This document shows positions 53,412-62,732 of a stretch of DNA of 64,000 nucleotides, one piece after another. The notes below the pieces were generated by a model. It did not search any database, was not told where the DNA came from, and saw only the letters and a program-made list of their open reading frames with translations. Made by a program: the position numbers and the translations under genes. Numbering within the stretch: position 1 is the first letter of the stretch; each line of letters begins with the position of its first letter. This stretch comes from Pseudobdellovibrionaceae bacterium (lineage in GTDB: Bacteria > Bdellovibrionota > Bdellovibrionia > Bdellovibrionales > Bdellovibrionaceae), in NCBI GenBank assembly GCA_019637875.1, contig JAHBUW010000002.1, positions 124,001-188,000 of the forward strand. Direction: 5' to 3'.

Positions 53412-55234
53412 CGCCCATCCGCGCGAACCTGATACTGAATTTCCAACGCCGAGATCTTCTGCGTCAGTTCCCGCGCACGCGTCTTTGAATCCGCGTACTC
53501 CAGCGCACGCTCGTACATCATGCGGGCCTTCTCGATCATCTGCCCTTTGAAGTAGGCGTCGCCCAAATGCTCCGCGATGATGCTTTCCCGCGGTTGCGCC
53601 TGGTGCGCGCGCTCAAGATAAGAGATCGCTTCCGACCAGTTGCCGCGCTTGAACAGAATCCATCCGTAAGTATCCAGGATGAAACCGTCCTTCGGCTCGA
53701 GGTCAATGGCGCGCTGAGCGAGGTCTTCCGCCTCTTCGAGGTTATCCCCCAACTCCGCGAAAGTGAACGCCAGGTAATTCAGACCCTGCACGTGCTGGGG
53801 ATCCATGTTGATCACCTTGCGCATTTGCGTGATCACTTTGTCTTTTTGTCCTTTGCGGTCGTAAACCGTGCCCAAGAAGAAGTTCAGCTGAACGTTCTCG
53901 GGAAACTGCGCCAGACCATCGTTCAAAACGCTCTCGGATTTCGCGACGTCGCCCTTCTCGTCGTACAGAGTCGCCGCCAACGAGTAGAACTGGGGAACAT
54001 CCGACTTCTGCTTCAAAGCCGCGTCGACCAGCGTGATCGCCTCGTCGGTCTTGCGCTTCGTCTTCAGCAAATAGGCGGCATGAATGACCGATTCCGAATA
54101 GAATGAAGAGCCCGGGGGGACTTTCTTGAAGTGTTCGATCGCCTTGTCGGCTTCGCCCATCTCTTCAAAGACCGCCGCAAGGTAGAAACGGATCTTGTCC
54201 GAATCCGGCACCTGGCGCAGCACTTCGAAAAGCTTGTCCGCCGCCTGGGGATAGCGCTTCAGCTCGATGAGCATCAGCGCGATGCGCACTTTCACCGACA
54301 GCGCGTCGTCCGAACGCTTTTCGATGATCTCGAACTGCTCGAGCGCGTTCGCGAAGTCGTCTTGCTCCATGTAGACCTGCGATAGGATCTCGGCGATTTT
54401 TTCGCTGGGACCTTGATCGCGTTGGAAGTTCTTGTAAAGCGTCACCGCCTCCATGACCTTCCCTTGTTTGTTCAGAAGCTGTCCCAACGCCAGGACCGAG
54501 TCCGCGTGGTCGGGCTTTTTCTCGAGCGCATTGCGATAAGCCTTCGCCGCAAATTTCAGATTCGCGTCGCCGCCCTGATCGGTGCGGATGCGACCCAAGT
54601 AATAGTAGGCCATGTGCGGCGTCGCGTAGTCTTCGTTCTTCGCGAGCGACTCGAAGTACTTCACCGCCTTGGGATAGTCCTTCTTCTCGGCGTACACCGC
54701 GCCCAAGTACATCGGCGCCTCGGTGTTGTCCGGATTCAGCTCGAGAACTTTTTTGTAGAAATCGACGGCTTTGTCGTAGTCTTTGAGCGTCGAGTACAAC
54801 CCGCCCAACAAGAGCAACGCGTCCTCGGACTTCGGATCCAAATTCGATGCGGTCTGCGCACTTTCCAAGCTCTCCGACAACATACCCAGTTTCACGTACT
54901 CGGCCGCCAAACGCAGATGCACCGCCGCAGCTTGGTTGTCGTAAACGAGCACCGTCTTGAAGGCCTCGATCGCCTTTTGATGCTGGCCATCGAAGCTGAG
55001 CGCTTCGCCCATGGCGTAGTGATAGTCGGCGCGCGTGCGCGTCGAAACTTGATCGACGCGATCATCAATCTGCGCCGCGTTTGCGGGAGGTTGCAGCGAG
55101 GCCGGAGCCCGGTTGCCATCATCGACCGCCGCCGATTGGTAGTATCCACCACCTTCAGTGCGACTCGTCGTATGCGAACAACCCACGGCGCCAAAGCACA
55201 CCAACAGCATCAGGATTTCTAAGCGCCGGGACAT
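53354..55234 (-). CDS. TPR-repeat outer-membrane lipoprotein
   Basis: A 626-residue lipoprotein (lipobox GAVGC, C19) built of about fourteen tetratricopeptide repeats from residue 70 on, for example DALLLLGGLYSTLKDYDKAVDFYKKVLELNPDN and LNYLAFTFAELGDNLEEAEDLAQRAIDLEPKD. The last part ends in a disordered tail. TPR lipoproteins act as assembly scaffolds (BamD/PilF-like, or in gliding motility). Upstream GGGAGGACTC gives a strong ribosome site. The overlap of 58 bp with the plus-strand lipoprotein may cause convergent interference. Confidence 0.85.
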   Translation of the reverse strand: MSRRLEILMLLVCFGAVGCSHTTSRTEGGGYYQSAAVDDGNRAPASLQPPANAAQIDDRVDQVSTRTRADYHYAMGEALSFDGQHQKAIEAFKTVLVYDNQAAAVHLRLAAEYVKLGMLSESLESAQTASNLDPKSEDALLLLGGLYSTLKDYDKAVDFYKKVLELNPDNTEAPMYLGAVYAEKKDYPKAVKYFESLAKNEDYATPHMAYYYLGRIRTDQGGDANLKFAAKAYRNALEKKPDHADSVLALGQLLNKQGKVMEAVTLYKNFQRDQGPSEKIAEILSQVYMEQDDFANALEQFEIIEKRSDDALSVKVRIALMLIELKRYPQAADKLFEVLRQVPDSDKIRFYLAAVFEEMGEADKAIEHFKKVPPGSSFYSESVIHAAYLLKTKRKTDEAITLVDAALKQKSDVPQFYSLAATLYDEKGDVAKSESVLNDGLAQFPENVQLNFFLGTVYDRKGQKDKVITQMRKVINMDPQHVQGLNYLAFTFAELGDNLEEAEDLAQRAIDLEPKDGFILDTYGWILFKRGNWSEAISYLERAHQAQPRESIIAEHLGDAYFKGQMIEKARMMYERALEYADSKTRARELTQKISALEIQYQVRADGRQPASVDGERLPMKPNLEK

Positions 55235-55467
55235 GAGTCCTCCCTTTCAGGACTCTTCGGCGCAAACCGAGACGGGCTTGATTGATGGGGGGTCCGGAAC
55301 TCGCCGCAAAGTTTTGATGCGAGGTATTTCGAAAGAAATTCCCTCCTTCGAGGGTCGATCTGACACCGAGAAAAAACGCGAAAATCCCCGTGATTTTGGG
55401 CTTTTAACGACCCTCCCGACGGGCAGCAAATGGTCTTTCAAGGATACTTAAACATCGAGAAGGACTC

Positions 55468-55533
55468 ATGAAATTTGAAACCATTTCGGGCTACACCGAA
55501 CTTGGGACGAGCGAGAAACCCGCCGTTTTCTAG
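55468..55533 (+). CDS. Possible 21-residue leader peptide
   Basis: ATG at 55468 follows GAGAAGGACTC, a strong ribosome site, and the frame ends at TAG 55531-55533. The peptide (MKFETISGYTELG...) has no signal or hydrophobic segment. It lies before the mapped phaR promoter, so it would need its own transcript. It may be only a chance frame. Confidence 0.25.
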   Translation: MKFETISGYTELGTSEKPAVF

Positions 55534-55595
55534 ACTCCGCCGTGACGGGTCGAAGGTCGATAACGCAATGTGTTTGGATGAGGGTCTAGGCTCAC

Positions 55596-55624
55596 TTGAC
55601 ATCATGTGCCGCCCTGACTACTTT
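55596..55624 (+). promoter_or_regulatory. Promoter of phaR
   Basis: TTGACA (55596-55601) and TACTTT (55619-55624) are 17 bp apart. The transcript would begin near 55631, giving a leader of about 50 nt with GGGGGAGG before the phaR ATG. The -35 is a perfect consensus; the -10 matches only in part. Confidence 0.65.
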
Positions 55625-55682
55625 CCCGCCAGAACGAAAACCCAAAGAGTTATTAGGACTTAATCAGGGGGAGGCCAGTTTG

Positions 55683-56249
55683 ATGAACCAGAACGACGCC
55701 GTTGGAACTATGAAGTCGGCGAACGCGAAAGTGAAAATCATTAAGCGTTACCAAAACCGTAAGCTCTACGACACACAGCAGAGCTGTTATGTGACTCTCG
55801 ACGACATCGCTAAGATGATCCGCACAAACGAAGAAGTCATGGTGATCGACAACAAGTCGAAGAACGATATCACCGCGGCAACTTTGACTCAGATCATCTT
55901 CGAAGCTGAGAAGAAAGCTTCGCAGTACGCTCCGCTGTTCACACTTCGTGAAATCATCCAGAACGGCAACGGAAGCATCTCGAACTACCTGGCGAAATTG
56001 GGAGCATTCCCGCAAGACTACATGCAGAAACAGGCTGCGAACGCTCTCGCTAACGCTGAGCGCGCTTCGACAGACAGCGTGAAAGAGAATCTCGAGCAAC
56101 GTGTCGCTTCGGCGGCGGCTCGCGCTTCGGCGGACACGACTGCAAAAGTCGCGGCGGAGAAGGCCACCATCCTTCCGGGAATGCAGGATGAGAACACTCC
56201 CATCCTTCCCGGTTCGACCAACAACGGAAACTTCGGCGGTACAAACTAA
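55683..56249 (+). CDS. phaR: Polyhydroxyalkanoate-type regulator PhaR
   Basis: A 188-residue protein. Residues 18-31 (KIIKRYQNRKLYDT) are the signature of the PHB_acc_N DNA-binding domain, followed by the C-terminal accumulation-regulator helices (DITAATLTQIIFEAEKKA, FTLREIIQNGNGSISNYL). PhaR represses phasin genes and binds PHA granules, but no PHA synthase or phasin is in this window. The C-terminal Ala-rich region (about 120-165) is helical and the tail ends in low-complexity Gly/Asn. The ATG at 55683 follows GGGGGAGG. Terminator directly downstream. Confidence 0.9.
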   Translation: MNQNDAVGTMKSANAKVKIIKRYQNRKLYDTQQSCYVTLDDIAKMIRTNEEVMVIDNKSKNDITAATLTQIIFEAEKKASQYAPLFTLREIIQNGNGSISNYLAKLGAFPQDYMQKQAANALANAERASTDSVKENLEQRVASAAARASADTTAKVAAEKATILPGMQDENTPILPGSTNNGNFGGTN

Positions 56250-56279
56250 CTTCGGTTAGAGATCGCGAGATTCTTGAAG

Positions 56280-56306
56280 AACCCGGCGCACAACGCCGGG
56301 TTTTTT
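56280..56306 (+). terminator. Intrinsic terminator of phaR
   Basis: AACCCGGCG (56280-56288) pairs with CGCCGGGTT (56294-56302) around CACAA and runs into T6 (56301-56306). Confidence 0.92.
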
Positions 56307-56352
56307 ATGTCACACGCAAGACGGATCCCACTCGGCGAGCATCACGTCGTCC

Positions 56353-57639
56353 TTAGCGCAGACTGCGCCACGCGTAGAACGTCTTCTGACCGCCACGAAT
56401 CAAAATTTCGGGCTCTTCTTTGCGGTCGATCGTGGGCTGCCCCGTGACATCGACACCTTGGATCGTCATGCGGTAAGTCCCCGGCGGGACGGGAATGCGC
56501 ACAATTTGAATGCTCTGCGGAAGAAGCGACCAGTTGCGTAGGTCCGCGCGGTCGCTCACCTGCATCGCGATGTCCGCCAAGAGGCCCAGCGTCTGATCCT
56601 TCTGTCGGATTTGATCCGCAACCACCTTCTTCGCGACGAAAGCCCCCACTTTACGCGCCACCATCCATGAATAGTCCGCGTTGAGCGTCGTGATCGCCGC
56701 ATTTTCAAGATCGTAAACCATCGAAGATTTCCCGCGGTAATCGGGAGTCAGCCTTCCCCCATACAATGCGACCTCGACACCGTAGGTTTCCGAGCGCGAA
56801 GGCACCAACATCGGATAGCGAGAGTCTTGATAGCTGAAAGCTTTGCGCGGCCCCCAGCCCTGCTCATAGACCAAGATTAGCTCGCCCCAAGAGCGATCGA
56901 CGCTTTCACTGGGATCGGTCACTCCCACGAACTGGGCTTTCCAACGATTGAGGGCATCCGTCCGACGGGCTAAACGCGCGCTCCGCAACAAATCACGAGG
57001 TAATGCGGGGATCGAGGGATCCAGTTTGTAGGTCCGCTCGTAAGCGATGTAGGCGTCGTCGTACTGCTTGTTCGTTTCATAAATCAGTGCCGAGAGATAG
57101 ATCGCGAAGGGACTGTATTCGTAGTTTTCCCGGCCATTGTTACGGATGCGATTGATCTTGTCGTTGATGCGCCGGACTTCGACCATCGCGGAATCCCGCT
57201 GTCCCATCTGCATGAAATTCAGCGCAAGGTAAGCGTTCACGAGCAAGTTCTCGTAAGACTCGCCCTTGTATTGAAGCATTTCTTCCGAACCCAAGGTCGC
57301 CATCACGTTACGCGAAACGGATTGGTAATCGACTTCGTCAGCCAGCTTGTCGGCCTGCATGAACACTTGGTTCGAGTCTTGATAACGGCCCGAAATCCGC
57401 AGCGCGGTTCCGTACTCCATCAAGTTCAAAAGTTGATCGCCGTCGGGCTGGGCCGCGAGCCGACCGAGCTCGGCAACCGCTTCGTCGTACTGCTGGCTTT
57501 TCAGCATCAAGCGCGGCTTTTCGATGCGCGACTGGTGGGTCGCGCAACCCGCAAGCCCTAGCGCAAGAACCGCGCTAAAAAAAATGGAGGTCCCTCGCGG
57601 GAACCTCCATCGAATGAAAAAAGAAAGGGCGATGGCCAT
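56353..57639 (-). CDS. COG3014-like TPR lipoprotein linked to LpoB
   Basis: A 428-residue lipoprotein (lipobox LGLAGC, C32) with TPR-like helices in the first half (LMLKSQQYDEAVAELGRLAAQPD) and a C-terminal domain with RSETYGVEVALYGG and PPGTYRMTIQGVDVTGQPTI. The two-part layout and its neighbour LpoB are typical of COG3014 proteins. AGAAGG precedes the ATG, 12 bp after the lpoB stop. It may help LpoB activate a peptidoglycan synthase. Confidence 0.78.
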   Translation of the reverse strand: MAIALSFFIRWRFPRGTSIFFSAVLALGLAGCATHQSRIEKPRLMLKSQQYDEAVAELGRLAAQPDGDQLLNLMEYGTALRISGRYQDSNQVFMQADKLADEVDYQSVSRNVMATLGSEEMLQYKGESYENLLVNAYLALNFMQMGQRDSAMVEVRRINDKINRIRNNGRENYEYSPFAIYLSALIYETNKQYDDAYIAYERTYKLDPSIPALPRDLLRSARLARRTDALNRWKAQFVGVTDPSESVDRSWGELILVYEQGWGPRKAFSYQDSRYPMLVPSRSETYGVEVALYGGRLTPDYRGKSSMVYDLENAAITTLNADYSWMVARKVGAFVAKKVVADQIRQKDQTLGLLADIAMQVSDRADLRNWSLLPQSIQIVRIPVPPGTYRMTIQGVDVTGQPTIDRKEEPEILIRGGQKTFYAWRSLR

Positions 57640-57651
57640 CGCCGTGCCTTC

Positions 57652-58257
57652 TTAGAGTCCGACCGCGCGCTTTTTGAAGGTCTTGCGCAGTTGTTTGTGA
57701 TTGGTCCAAGAGATGACCGAAGTCTTCAGGTTGGTCAGGTTCAGGGTCAGCTTGTAATAGACCGTTTTGTCTTTGCCGACTTCTTGAACGTTCGAATCCA
57801 GACGACCATTGACGATGAAGTCCGCGCCGATCTGTCCGCCGGGACCTTTTTTCGTGGTCTCGTTCACCATGCCCGAATCTTGGTAGTTGTACTCGTCGGC
57901 GATATCCTGACGTGCTTCCTTATCGATGAACGCGACTTTGCCCGTTTGCGACAGCTCGACGCGCACCATATCCATGATGTTCTGACCGTCGATGTGTTCG
58001 CTGGTTTTATTCTGCAGGCTGGTGACCATGACGATCGGCGGAACTTTGGCGTTCGCGATCGTGGGATTTTTCACCATCGAGGCAACCAGATCCGCGACCG
58101 CTTTTTGCATGTCGGTTTCCGACCACTGATCGGTCATGAGGTTTTCACGCTCGGGATCGTCGTATTCACCTTTGACGAAGGCTTTCGGTCCGCAAGCCGA
58201 CAGTGCGAGCATGGATGTCAGAAAAGTTCCGGCCACCAGTGACTTGAACAGATTCAT
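57652..58257 (-). CDS. lpoB: Penicillin-binding protein activator LpoB
   Basis: A 201-residue lipoprotein (lipobox LSAC, C22). YDDPERENLMTDQWSETDMQ, then PPIVMVTSLQNKTSEHIDGQNIMD and QIGADFIVNGRLDS with YYKLTLNLTNLKTSVISWTNHKQLRKT follow LpoB closely. LpoB reaches through the envelope to stimulate the class A synthase PBP1b. GGGAG precedes the ATG. The COG3014 gene is co-transcribed. Confidence 0.88.
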   Translation of the reverse strand: MNLFKSLVAGTFLTSMLALSACGPKAFVKGEYDDPERENLMTDQWSETDMQKAVADLVASMVKNPTIANAKVPPIVMVTSLQNKTSEHIDGQNIMDMVRVELSQTGKVAFIDKEARQDIADEYNYQDSGMVNETTKKGPGGQIGADFIVNGRLDSNVQEVGKDKTVYYKLTLNLTNLKTSVISWTNHKQLRKTFKKRAVGL

Positions 58258-58380
58258 GGGGTCTCCCTTGTTCCTAAATAGCTTTGGTGCCCTCTGATCT
58301 TAAGGAGCCCTCCCGATTCTGGGCAAGGGTAAAGTCCGCCTTGTGGGACGGCGCTCGGACACAGGACCAGACTCCGGAGC

Positions 58381-58896
58381 GTGGCTTCAGCGACACAGTT
58401 CCCCGCCTTCGTCACAAGTTTGCAACGCCAGCACGACATGGAACAAACTCGAGCTGAAATTCCGTCCGTACCGCTCCTTCCCGAACGCGGCGATTATTAT
58501 GATCGCAGCGTTAAAATCGCCACGCTTTTGAAACAGCTTCTCGTGAACGCGTGGCAGGAAGAGGTCTGGGTGTTTTCGCTCAACTCCCACTTGGAGCTGA
58601 TCCGTGCGCATCTCGTCTTCCGCGGAACTGCGGACGCCTGTCCGGTGCATCCGCGCGACGTCTTTCGCCACCTCATCGCCGACAATGCCACGCGCTTCAT
58701 CATCGCGCACAATCATCCCAGTGGAAGATCCATGCCTTCACGCGACGATCTGCGCTTTACCGACCGCCTCGTCAAAGCCGGAGCGATGATGGAAATTCCA
58801 CTCCTGGACCACGTCATCGTCAGCCGCGAGCAATTTTACAGTTTCGCGGACCACGGCCGGGTCAAAGGTCCTGGCACTTCGATTAAGCGAGTGTGA
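58381..58896 (+). CDS. Stand-alone RadC-like JAB/MPN domain protein
   Basis: A 171-residue protein corresponding only to the JAB half of RadC. The metal motif is H110-N-H112-PSG then S and D (HNHPSGRSMPSRDD), with D123 as third ligand. The N-terminal UPF0758 helix-hairpin-helix of full RadC is absent. A GTG at 58381 (after CCGGAGC) is used; the ATG at 58438 has no ribosome site. RadC-like proteins are common near mobile elements, but no element is visible here. Function unknown. Confidence 0.7.
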   Translation: MASATQFPAFVTSLQRQHDMEQTRAEIPSVPLLPERGDYYDRSVKIATLLKQLLVNAWQEEVWVFSLNSHLELIRAHLVFRGTADACPVHPRDVFRHLIADNATRFIIAHNHPSGRSMPSRDDLRFTDRLVKAGAMMEIPLLDHVIVSREQFYSFADHGRVKGPGTSIKRV

Positions 58897-58971
58897 AGAA
58901 ATCGCCGTCTTATCAAGAAGTCGCGAAAAACGCCGATGCTTCCTGGGTTACCCCCGCAGTCAGGAGTCGCG

Positions 58972-60555
58972 ATGAGCTTTCGATCACAGATGCTTTCGGT
59001 TTTCGCCTTTCTTTGGGTCGGCCTGCTCATTCTCTCTTACCTGGCCTTCAGCTCGATCAACGACGTGACCTTGAGCTTCAGCAGCCTTTCGGACGAAAGC
59101 GTTCCGAAACTCGGGGATCTTTCCGGCCTGCGAAATCGCGGACGCCAAACCCATGGCGAAAGCCTGACCTTGGTCCTTTTCGGCGACTCGGCGGAGGTTC
59201 GCGCACGCAGCCTGCCGAGCCTCACCAAAGCCCTTGGCCGTTACGATGAAATCGCGGCCGAGTACGCGGGCCGCGGTCTGAATAGCGCCGAAGAAAAGGA
59301 ACTCTTCCAAACCGCGCAAAAAGCATGGCAAGAGGTTCAAGACTTGGGTCGTAAAATCGAGGCGCAAGCCAAACTGTCCGAAATTTCGACACTGGATACT
59401 CCCGAAAACCGTGCGCTCCTGATCAAAATGGACTCGGCCGTAACCGCCCACCAGAAAAATCTGTTGGCGTTAGACGACTACACCGTCGCCGCCGGAGAAC
59501 AGTGGACGAACTCCGCAACCGCCGCAAGCTCGCGAGCCAAACATTTGGTGCTCATTTTAGCGGGCATCATCATCGGATTCTCGATGGCCATTTCTTATTG
59601 GGTGGCGAACCGCATCTCGAAAGCCCTGACCCAGATCGCGTCCTCATTGCATCAAGGAGCGAACGAAGTCGCGAAGCAGTCCGACTCCGTCCGCGTCTCC
59701 AGCGTTACCCTGAACACCGCGACGGCGCGCCAAGCTTCGGCCGTGAATCAGACGGTCGCCGCCACCTCGGAAGTTGTCGCGATGATCGAGCGCACCACCG
59801 AAAGCTCCGAAAGAAATTTGGGAATCGCTCAAGAGTGCCAACAGCATTCGGCCCGCGGCCGCGCTTCGGTGCAACAAATGGTCAGTGCGATCGAGCAAAT
59901 CCACGCGATGAACCACGATATGTTCACCCGCATCCGCGAACGCAACCAGGAGTTTTCCGAGATCTCGCGAATCATGGTCGAAATCCAAAGCAAAACGGCC
60001 ATGATTAACGATATCGTCTTCAAAACGAATCTGCTTTCATTCAACGCCTCGGTCGAAGCGGCCCGCGCGGGAGAATACGGCAAGGGCTTCGCCGTCGTCG
60101 CTCAAGAGGTGGCCAAACTGGCGGCCACGAGCGGTGAAGCCGCTAAAGAAATCGAATCGCTACTGCAACTCAGCAGCGACCGTGTTTCCGAAATCGTCAC
60201 GCAAACGGCGCAGATGATCGAAGAGATGATCGAAACGGGTAATGAAAAACTCGACGTGGGACAGAAAACCGCGACCTCTTGTGCCGAGGCTTTCGCCGAT
60301 TTGAATGCTCGGATCGACACGATTTCTTTGACGACGGAAGAAGTCACCCGCGCCACGAAAGAACAGCTCGTGGGCATCGCCGAAATCAATCGTGCCATGC
60401 AAGACGTCAGCGATGCGACCGAGCTCACCGCCCAAAATGCGGAAGAGTGCTCATCCGCCGCACAAATCACGGCGGATCAGGTCACCCAAACGGAAATCTC
60501 GGTTAGCCAGCTCCTCCGCTTGGTCAACGGTCGCTCGCACGAGCCCGCCGCTTAG
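58972..60555 (+). CDS. Methyl-accepting chemotaxis protein
   Basis: A 527-residue chemoreceptor. Two membrane helices (about 8-26 and 192-212) flank a helical ligand domain (about 30-190). The signalling hairpin has [41 protein letters not shown], where most of the class-defining tip residues (E, R, G) are conserved. The HAMP region is short. CAGGAG precedes the ATG. It converges with the porin gene, stops overlapping by 4 bp. A target for CheR/CheB of the signalling island is an inference. Confidence 0.93.
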   Translation: MSFRSQMLSVFAFLWVGLLILSYLAFSSINDVTLSFSSLSDESVPKLGDLSGLRNRGRQTHGESLTLVLFGDSAEVRARSLPSLTKALGRYDEIAAEYAGRGLNSAEEKELFQTAQKAWQEVQDLGRKIEAQAKLSEISTLDTPENRALLIKMDSAVTAHQKNLLALDDYTVAAGEQWTNSATAASSRAKHLVLILAGIIIGFSMAISYWVANRISKALTQIASSLHQGANEVAKQSDSVRVSSVTLNTATARQASAVNQTVAATSEVVAMIERTTESSERNLGIAQECQQHSARGRASVQQMVSAIEQIHAMNHDMFTRIRERNQEFSEISRIMVEIQSKTAMINDIVFKTNLLSFNASVEAARAGEYGKGFAVVAQEVAKLAATSGEAAKEIESLLQLSSDRVSEIVTQTAQMIEEMIETGNEKLDVGQKTATSCAEAFADLNARIDTISLTTEEVTRATKEQLVGIAEINRAMQDVSDATELTAQNAEECSSAAQITADQVTQTEISVSQLLRLVNGRSHEPAA

Positions 60556-61919
60556 AACTTAGATTCTAACATGACGTACGCGAACGTGCTGTTCCGTACG
60601 TCGCGTCCCGCTTGATCCAACGTATCTTTCAAATACGCTCCCGGCAAAAAGGCCGCCGCGGCGGCGGACCAAGTGTTCGCTTTGTCTTGCTTGTAGCTCA
60701 CGACCAAATCGATTTCGTTACCGATCTCTTTCGCCGTGCTGGTCGCCGAACCAAAAGCGCTCGTCCCGTTCGTACCGTAGCTACGACGATCCGTCGCGCG
60801 ACGTTGGAAGTTGTAGGCCCAGAATTCCGTTCCCCACTTCTCGCTCCAACTTGATTTCACGTAAAGTGCTTGCGAGCTCAGATTGCGGCGGCCCAGAACA
60901 TCGGCCCGGCCCAAGGGTTTGTTCGTCGAGGGGTACAGCTCGCTCCAGTTCTCGCCGGCCGAGGTCGCCTCAAGCCCGACGATATGTCCCGCCATTTCCG
61001 GAGTCGACAAATCCAAAACCCACATCTCGGCGTTCGATCCATCGCCGACGAAAGCGGTGCTGCCCGAGCCTTTCGCGAATTCCAAGGCGTAGGCGTAGCC
61101 GCCCGGTTTCCCCTCAAGGCGTAAACCGTAGATCTGCAAGCGGCTGGGGCCTCCGGTATCCGTGGTCGCGGTCACCTTCGTATCCAAATCCACACGTTCA
61201 AACGCGTAGATATGGAATGAACTGAGGGCTTGCCCACCAGCGTAGTTCAGGTAAGCGCCGTTCAAATCGCGATCGCCCCCGTCCGCTCCGTTACCGAGGT
61301 CGGCCACTTTCGCCTGAAACAAATCGAGGTTCAATGAACCAAGTTTTCCGCTGAACATCACGGTGTCGAAAGAACGACCGTAGGTTCCCCAATCCCCCGG
61401 CCCCAAAATAAATTGATCGCCGTAACGTAGCCGCATCCGACCGATCTTCGCCCGTACGACGTCACCCAACGGTACGTCGATGTAAGCTTGGAATGCGGTG
61501 ATCGCGTCGCCAGGATAGGCACTGTTGCCGCTACTTTCCGTCAAGGCCACCGTCGGATTTCCCGTCGCGTCCTGACCGGGCGAATAGACTTCCTGACCGA
61601 ATCGTTTCGCGAGCTGGGGTTCGATGACGATCTTCGCGCCCGACTCTAAATCCCAAGTGATGTTCGGGCGCAGACGCATCGAAAGATAGCTGCGGCTGGT
61701 GGTGAAACTCGAAGTCCGCGCTTGATCTTCGAAGCGCATACGTCCGGCTCCGGAAACTTTGATACCGGACTTTGATTTTTCAGCGGGGGCAACGGCGGGC
61801 GCACTGTTTGGGGGTGGCGCGGACGAGGCGCCCTCGAGGACTGCGTTGTTTAGCGGTGCATCTTGTGCGGTGGCGATCGCTACGGTGAAAAAGACTCCCC
61901 AAAACACTGCGCTCTTCAT
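60552..61919 (-). CDS. Outer-membrane beta-barrel porin-like protein (alginate-export type)
   Basis: A 455-residue exported protein with signal peptide [14 protein letters not shown], a Pro/Ala-rich linker (about 28-50), and alternating strands ending in aromatic F (YVMLESKF), the C-terminal mark of outer-membrane barrels. [21 protein letters not shown] resembles the alginate-export porin family. CGGAGG precedes the ATG. The transported substrate is unknown. Confidence 0.75.
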   Translation of the reverse strand: MKSAVFWGVFFTVAIATAQDAPLNNAVLEGASSAPPPNSAPAVAPAEKSKSGIKVSGAGRMRFEDQARTSSFTTSRSYLSMRLRPNITWDLESGAKIVIEPQLAKRFGQEVYSPGQDATGNPTVALTESSGNSAYPGDAITAFQAYIDVPLGDVVRAKIGRMRLRYGDQFILGPGDWGTYGRSFDTVMFSGKLGSLNLDLFQAKVADLGNGADGGDRDLNGAYLNYAGGQALSSFHIYAFERVDLDTKVTATTDTGGPSRLQIYGLRLEGKPGGYAYALEFAKGSGSTAFVGDGSNAEMWVLDLSTPEMAGHIVGLEATSAGENWSELYPSTNKPLGRADVLGRRNLSSQALYVKSSWSEKWGTEFWAYNFQRRATDRRSYGTNGTSAFGSATSTAKEIGNEIDLVVSYKQDKANTWSAAAAAFLPGAYLKDTLDQAGRDVRNSTFAYVMLESKF

Positions 61920-61994
61920 TCGAATCCTCCGTGTTACTATGGAGAATTGAACCGCAAAGATCGCGTAATGAAAATCCAATTCGGGGAGCTAGAC

Positions 61995-62651
61995 CTAGCG
62001 GTAGGCCTCACCGGAAATTTGTCGCACGCCGATAACTTTCAGATCCGGCGAAAGCGTCACTTCGTAACCGTTACGTCGTGCGTTTTCGATGAATTGACGT
62101 GCGTATTCGCGACGATAATCATCGTCGTAGACGGGCTGCTGGGCGCCTTGGCCCCCATGCAAAAGCTCATTTTGAATAACGTCGTTCGCGGACATCGTCA
62201 GGGTGCGCGTATCGCGCAGGTCGCGGGCGGCGTTATTTTCAACGTTGTCGACATTCAGATTGAAAGCTTTGTTACTGTCTTTTTGGACGACGAACTGCCC
62301 CACCTTCGGAATGCTGAAGGTCGCCTCCATTTTGATCTTCTCTTTTTCAATCTCCATCTGTCGATTGGTCATCTGCACGTGGCGGTTGACCATGGTCTCA
62401 AGACGTTGACGATTCACGGGGTCTTGCACATCAATCGAGGCCGTGCGCCGCTGCTCGGAGGGTGGAGTCTTTCCTTCCATCCAGGCAAAAGCACCGACGG
62501 CGATCGCGCACGCGATCAAAATGATCGCGAACCGATTACGGTTCTGTTCCGGATGCTGGATCTGCGGATTTGAACGCGAAAGCGAAGGTGGACGCGGCAC
62601 CATCGGGATGTCATTCAACGTGGGAGGTTTCGCCCGCGGTTTCTGAGACAT
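61995..62651 (-). CDS. Single-pass membrane protein, unknown
   Basis: A 218-residue protein with a proline-rich cytoplasmic N-terminus, one membrane helix (about 40-60) and a charged, mostly helical periplasmic part (MTNRQMEIEKEKIKMEATF). The C-terminus ends in NARRNGYEVTLSPDLKVIGVRQI, a strand-helix pattern. TAGGA spacing supports the ATG at 62651 rather than 62657. No domain recognised. Upstream of the porin on the same strand. Confidence 0.6.
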   Translation of the reverse strand: MSQKPRAKPPTLNDIPMVPRPPSLSRSNPQIQHPEQNRNRFAIILIACAIAVGAFAWMEGKTPPSEQRRTASIDVQDPVNRQRLETMVNRHVQMTNRQMEIEKEKIKMEATFSIPKVGQFVVQKDSNKAFNLNVDNVENNAARDLRDTRTLTMSANDVIQNELLHGGQGAQQPVYDDDYRREYARQFIENARRNGYEVTLSPDLKVIGVRQISGEAYR

Positions 62652-62732
62652 ATCCATATCCTACATCAAATTTGTGAAAGCGCTCCGCCTCACCCCACTT
62701 CCCGCCCCAATCCGAGACACCATGAGGGTACC

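Larger units (their letters stand above)
55235..55682. other. 448-bp intergenic region between divergent TPR and phaR genes
   Basis: Contains the phaR promoter (55596-55624), a 21-codon frame with a good ribosome site (55468-55533) and a small hairpin CCCTC/GAGGG near 55341-55354. Otherwise there is no long reading frame, rRNA or obvious repeat. The TPR gene must have its promoter in the left part, but no convincing -35/-10 pair was found. Confidence 0.6.
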
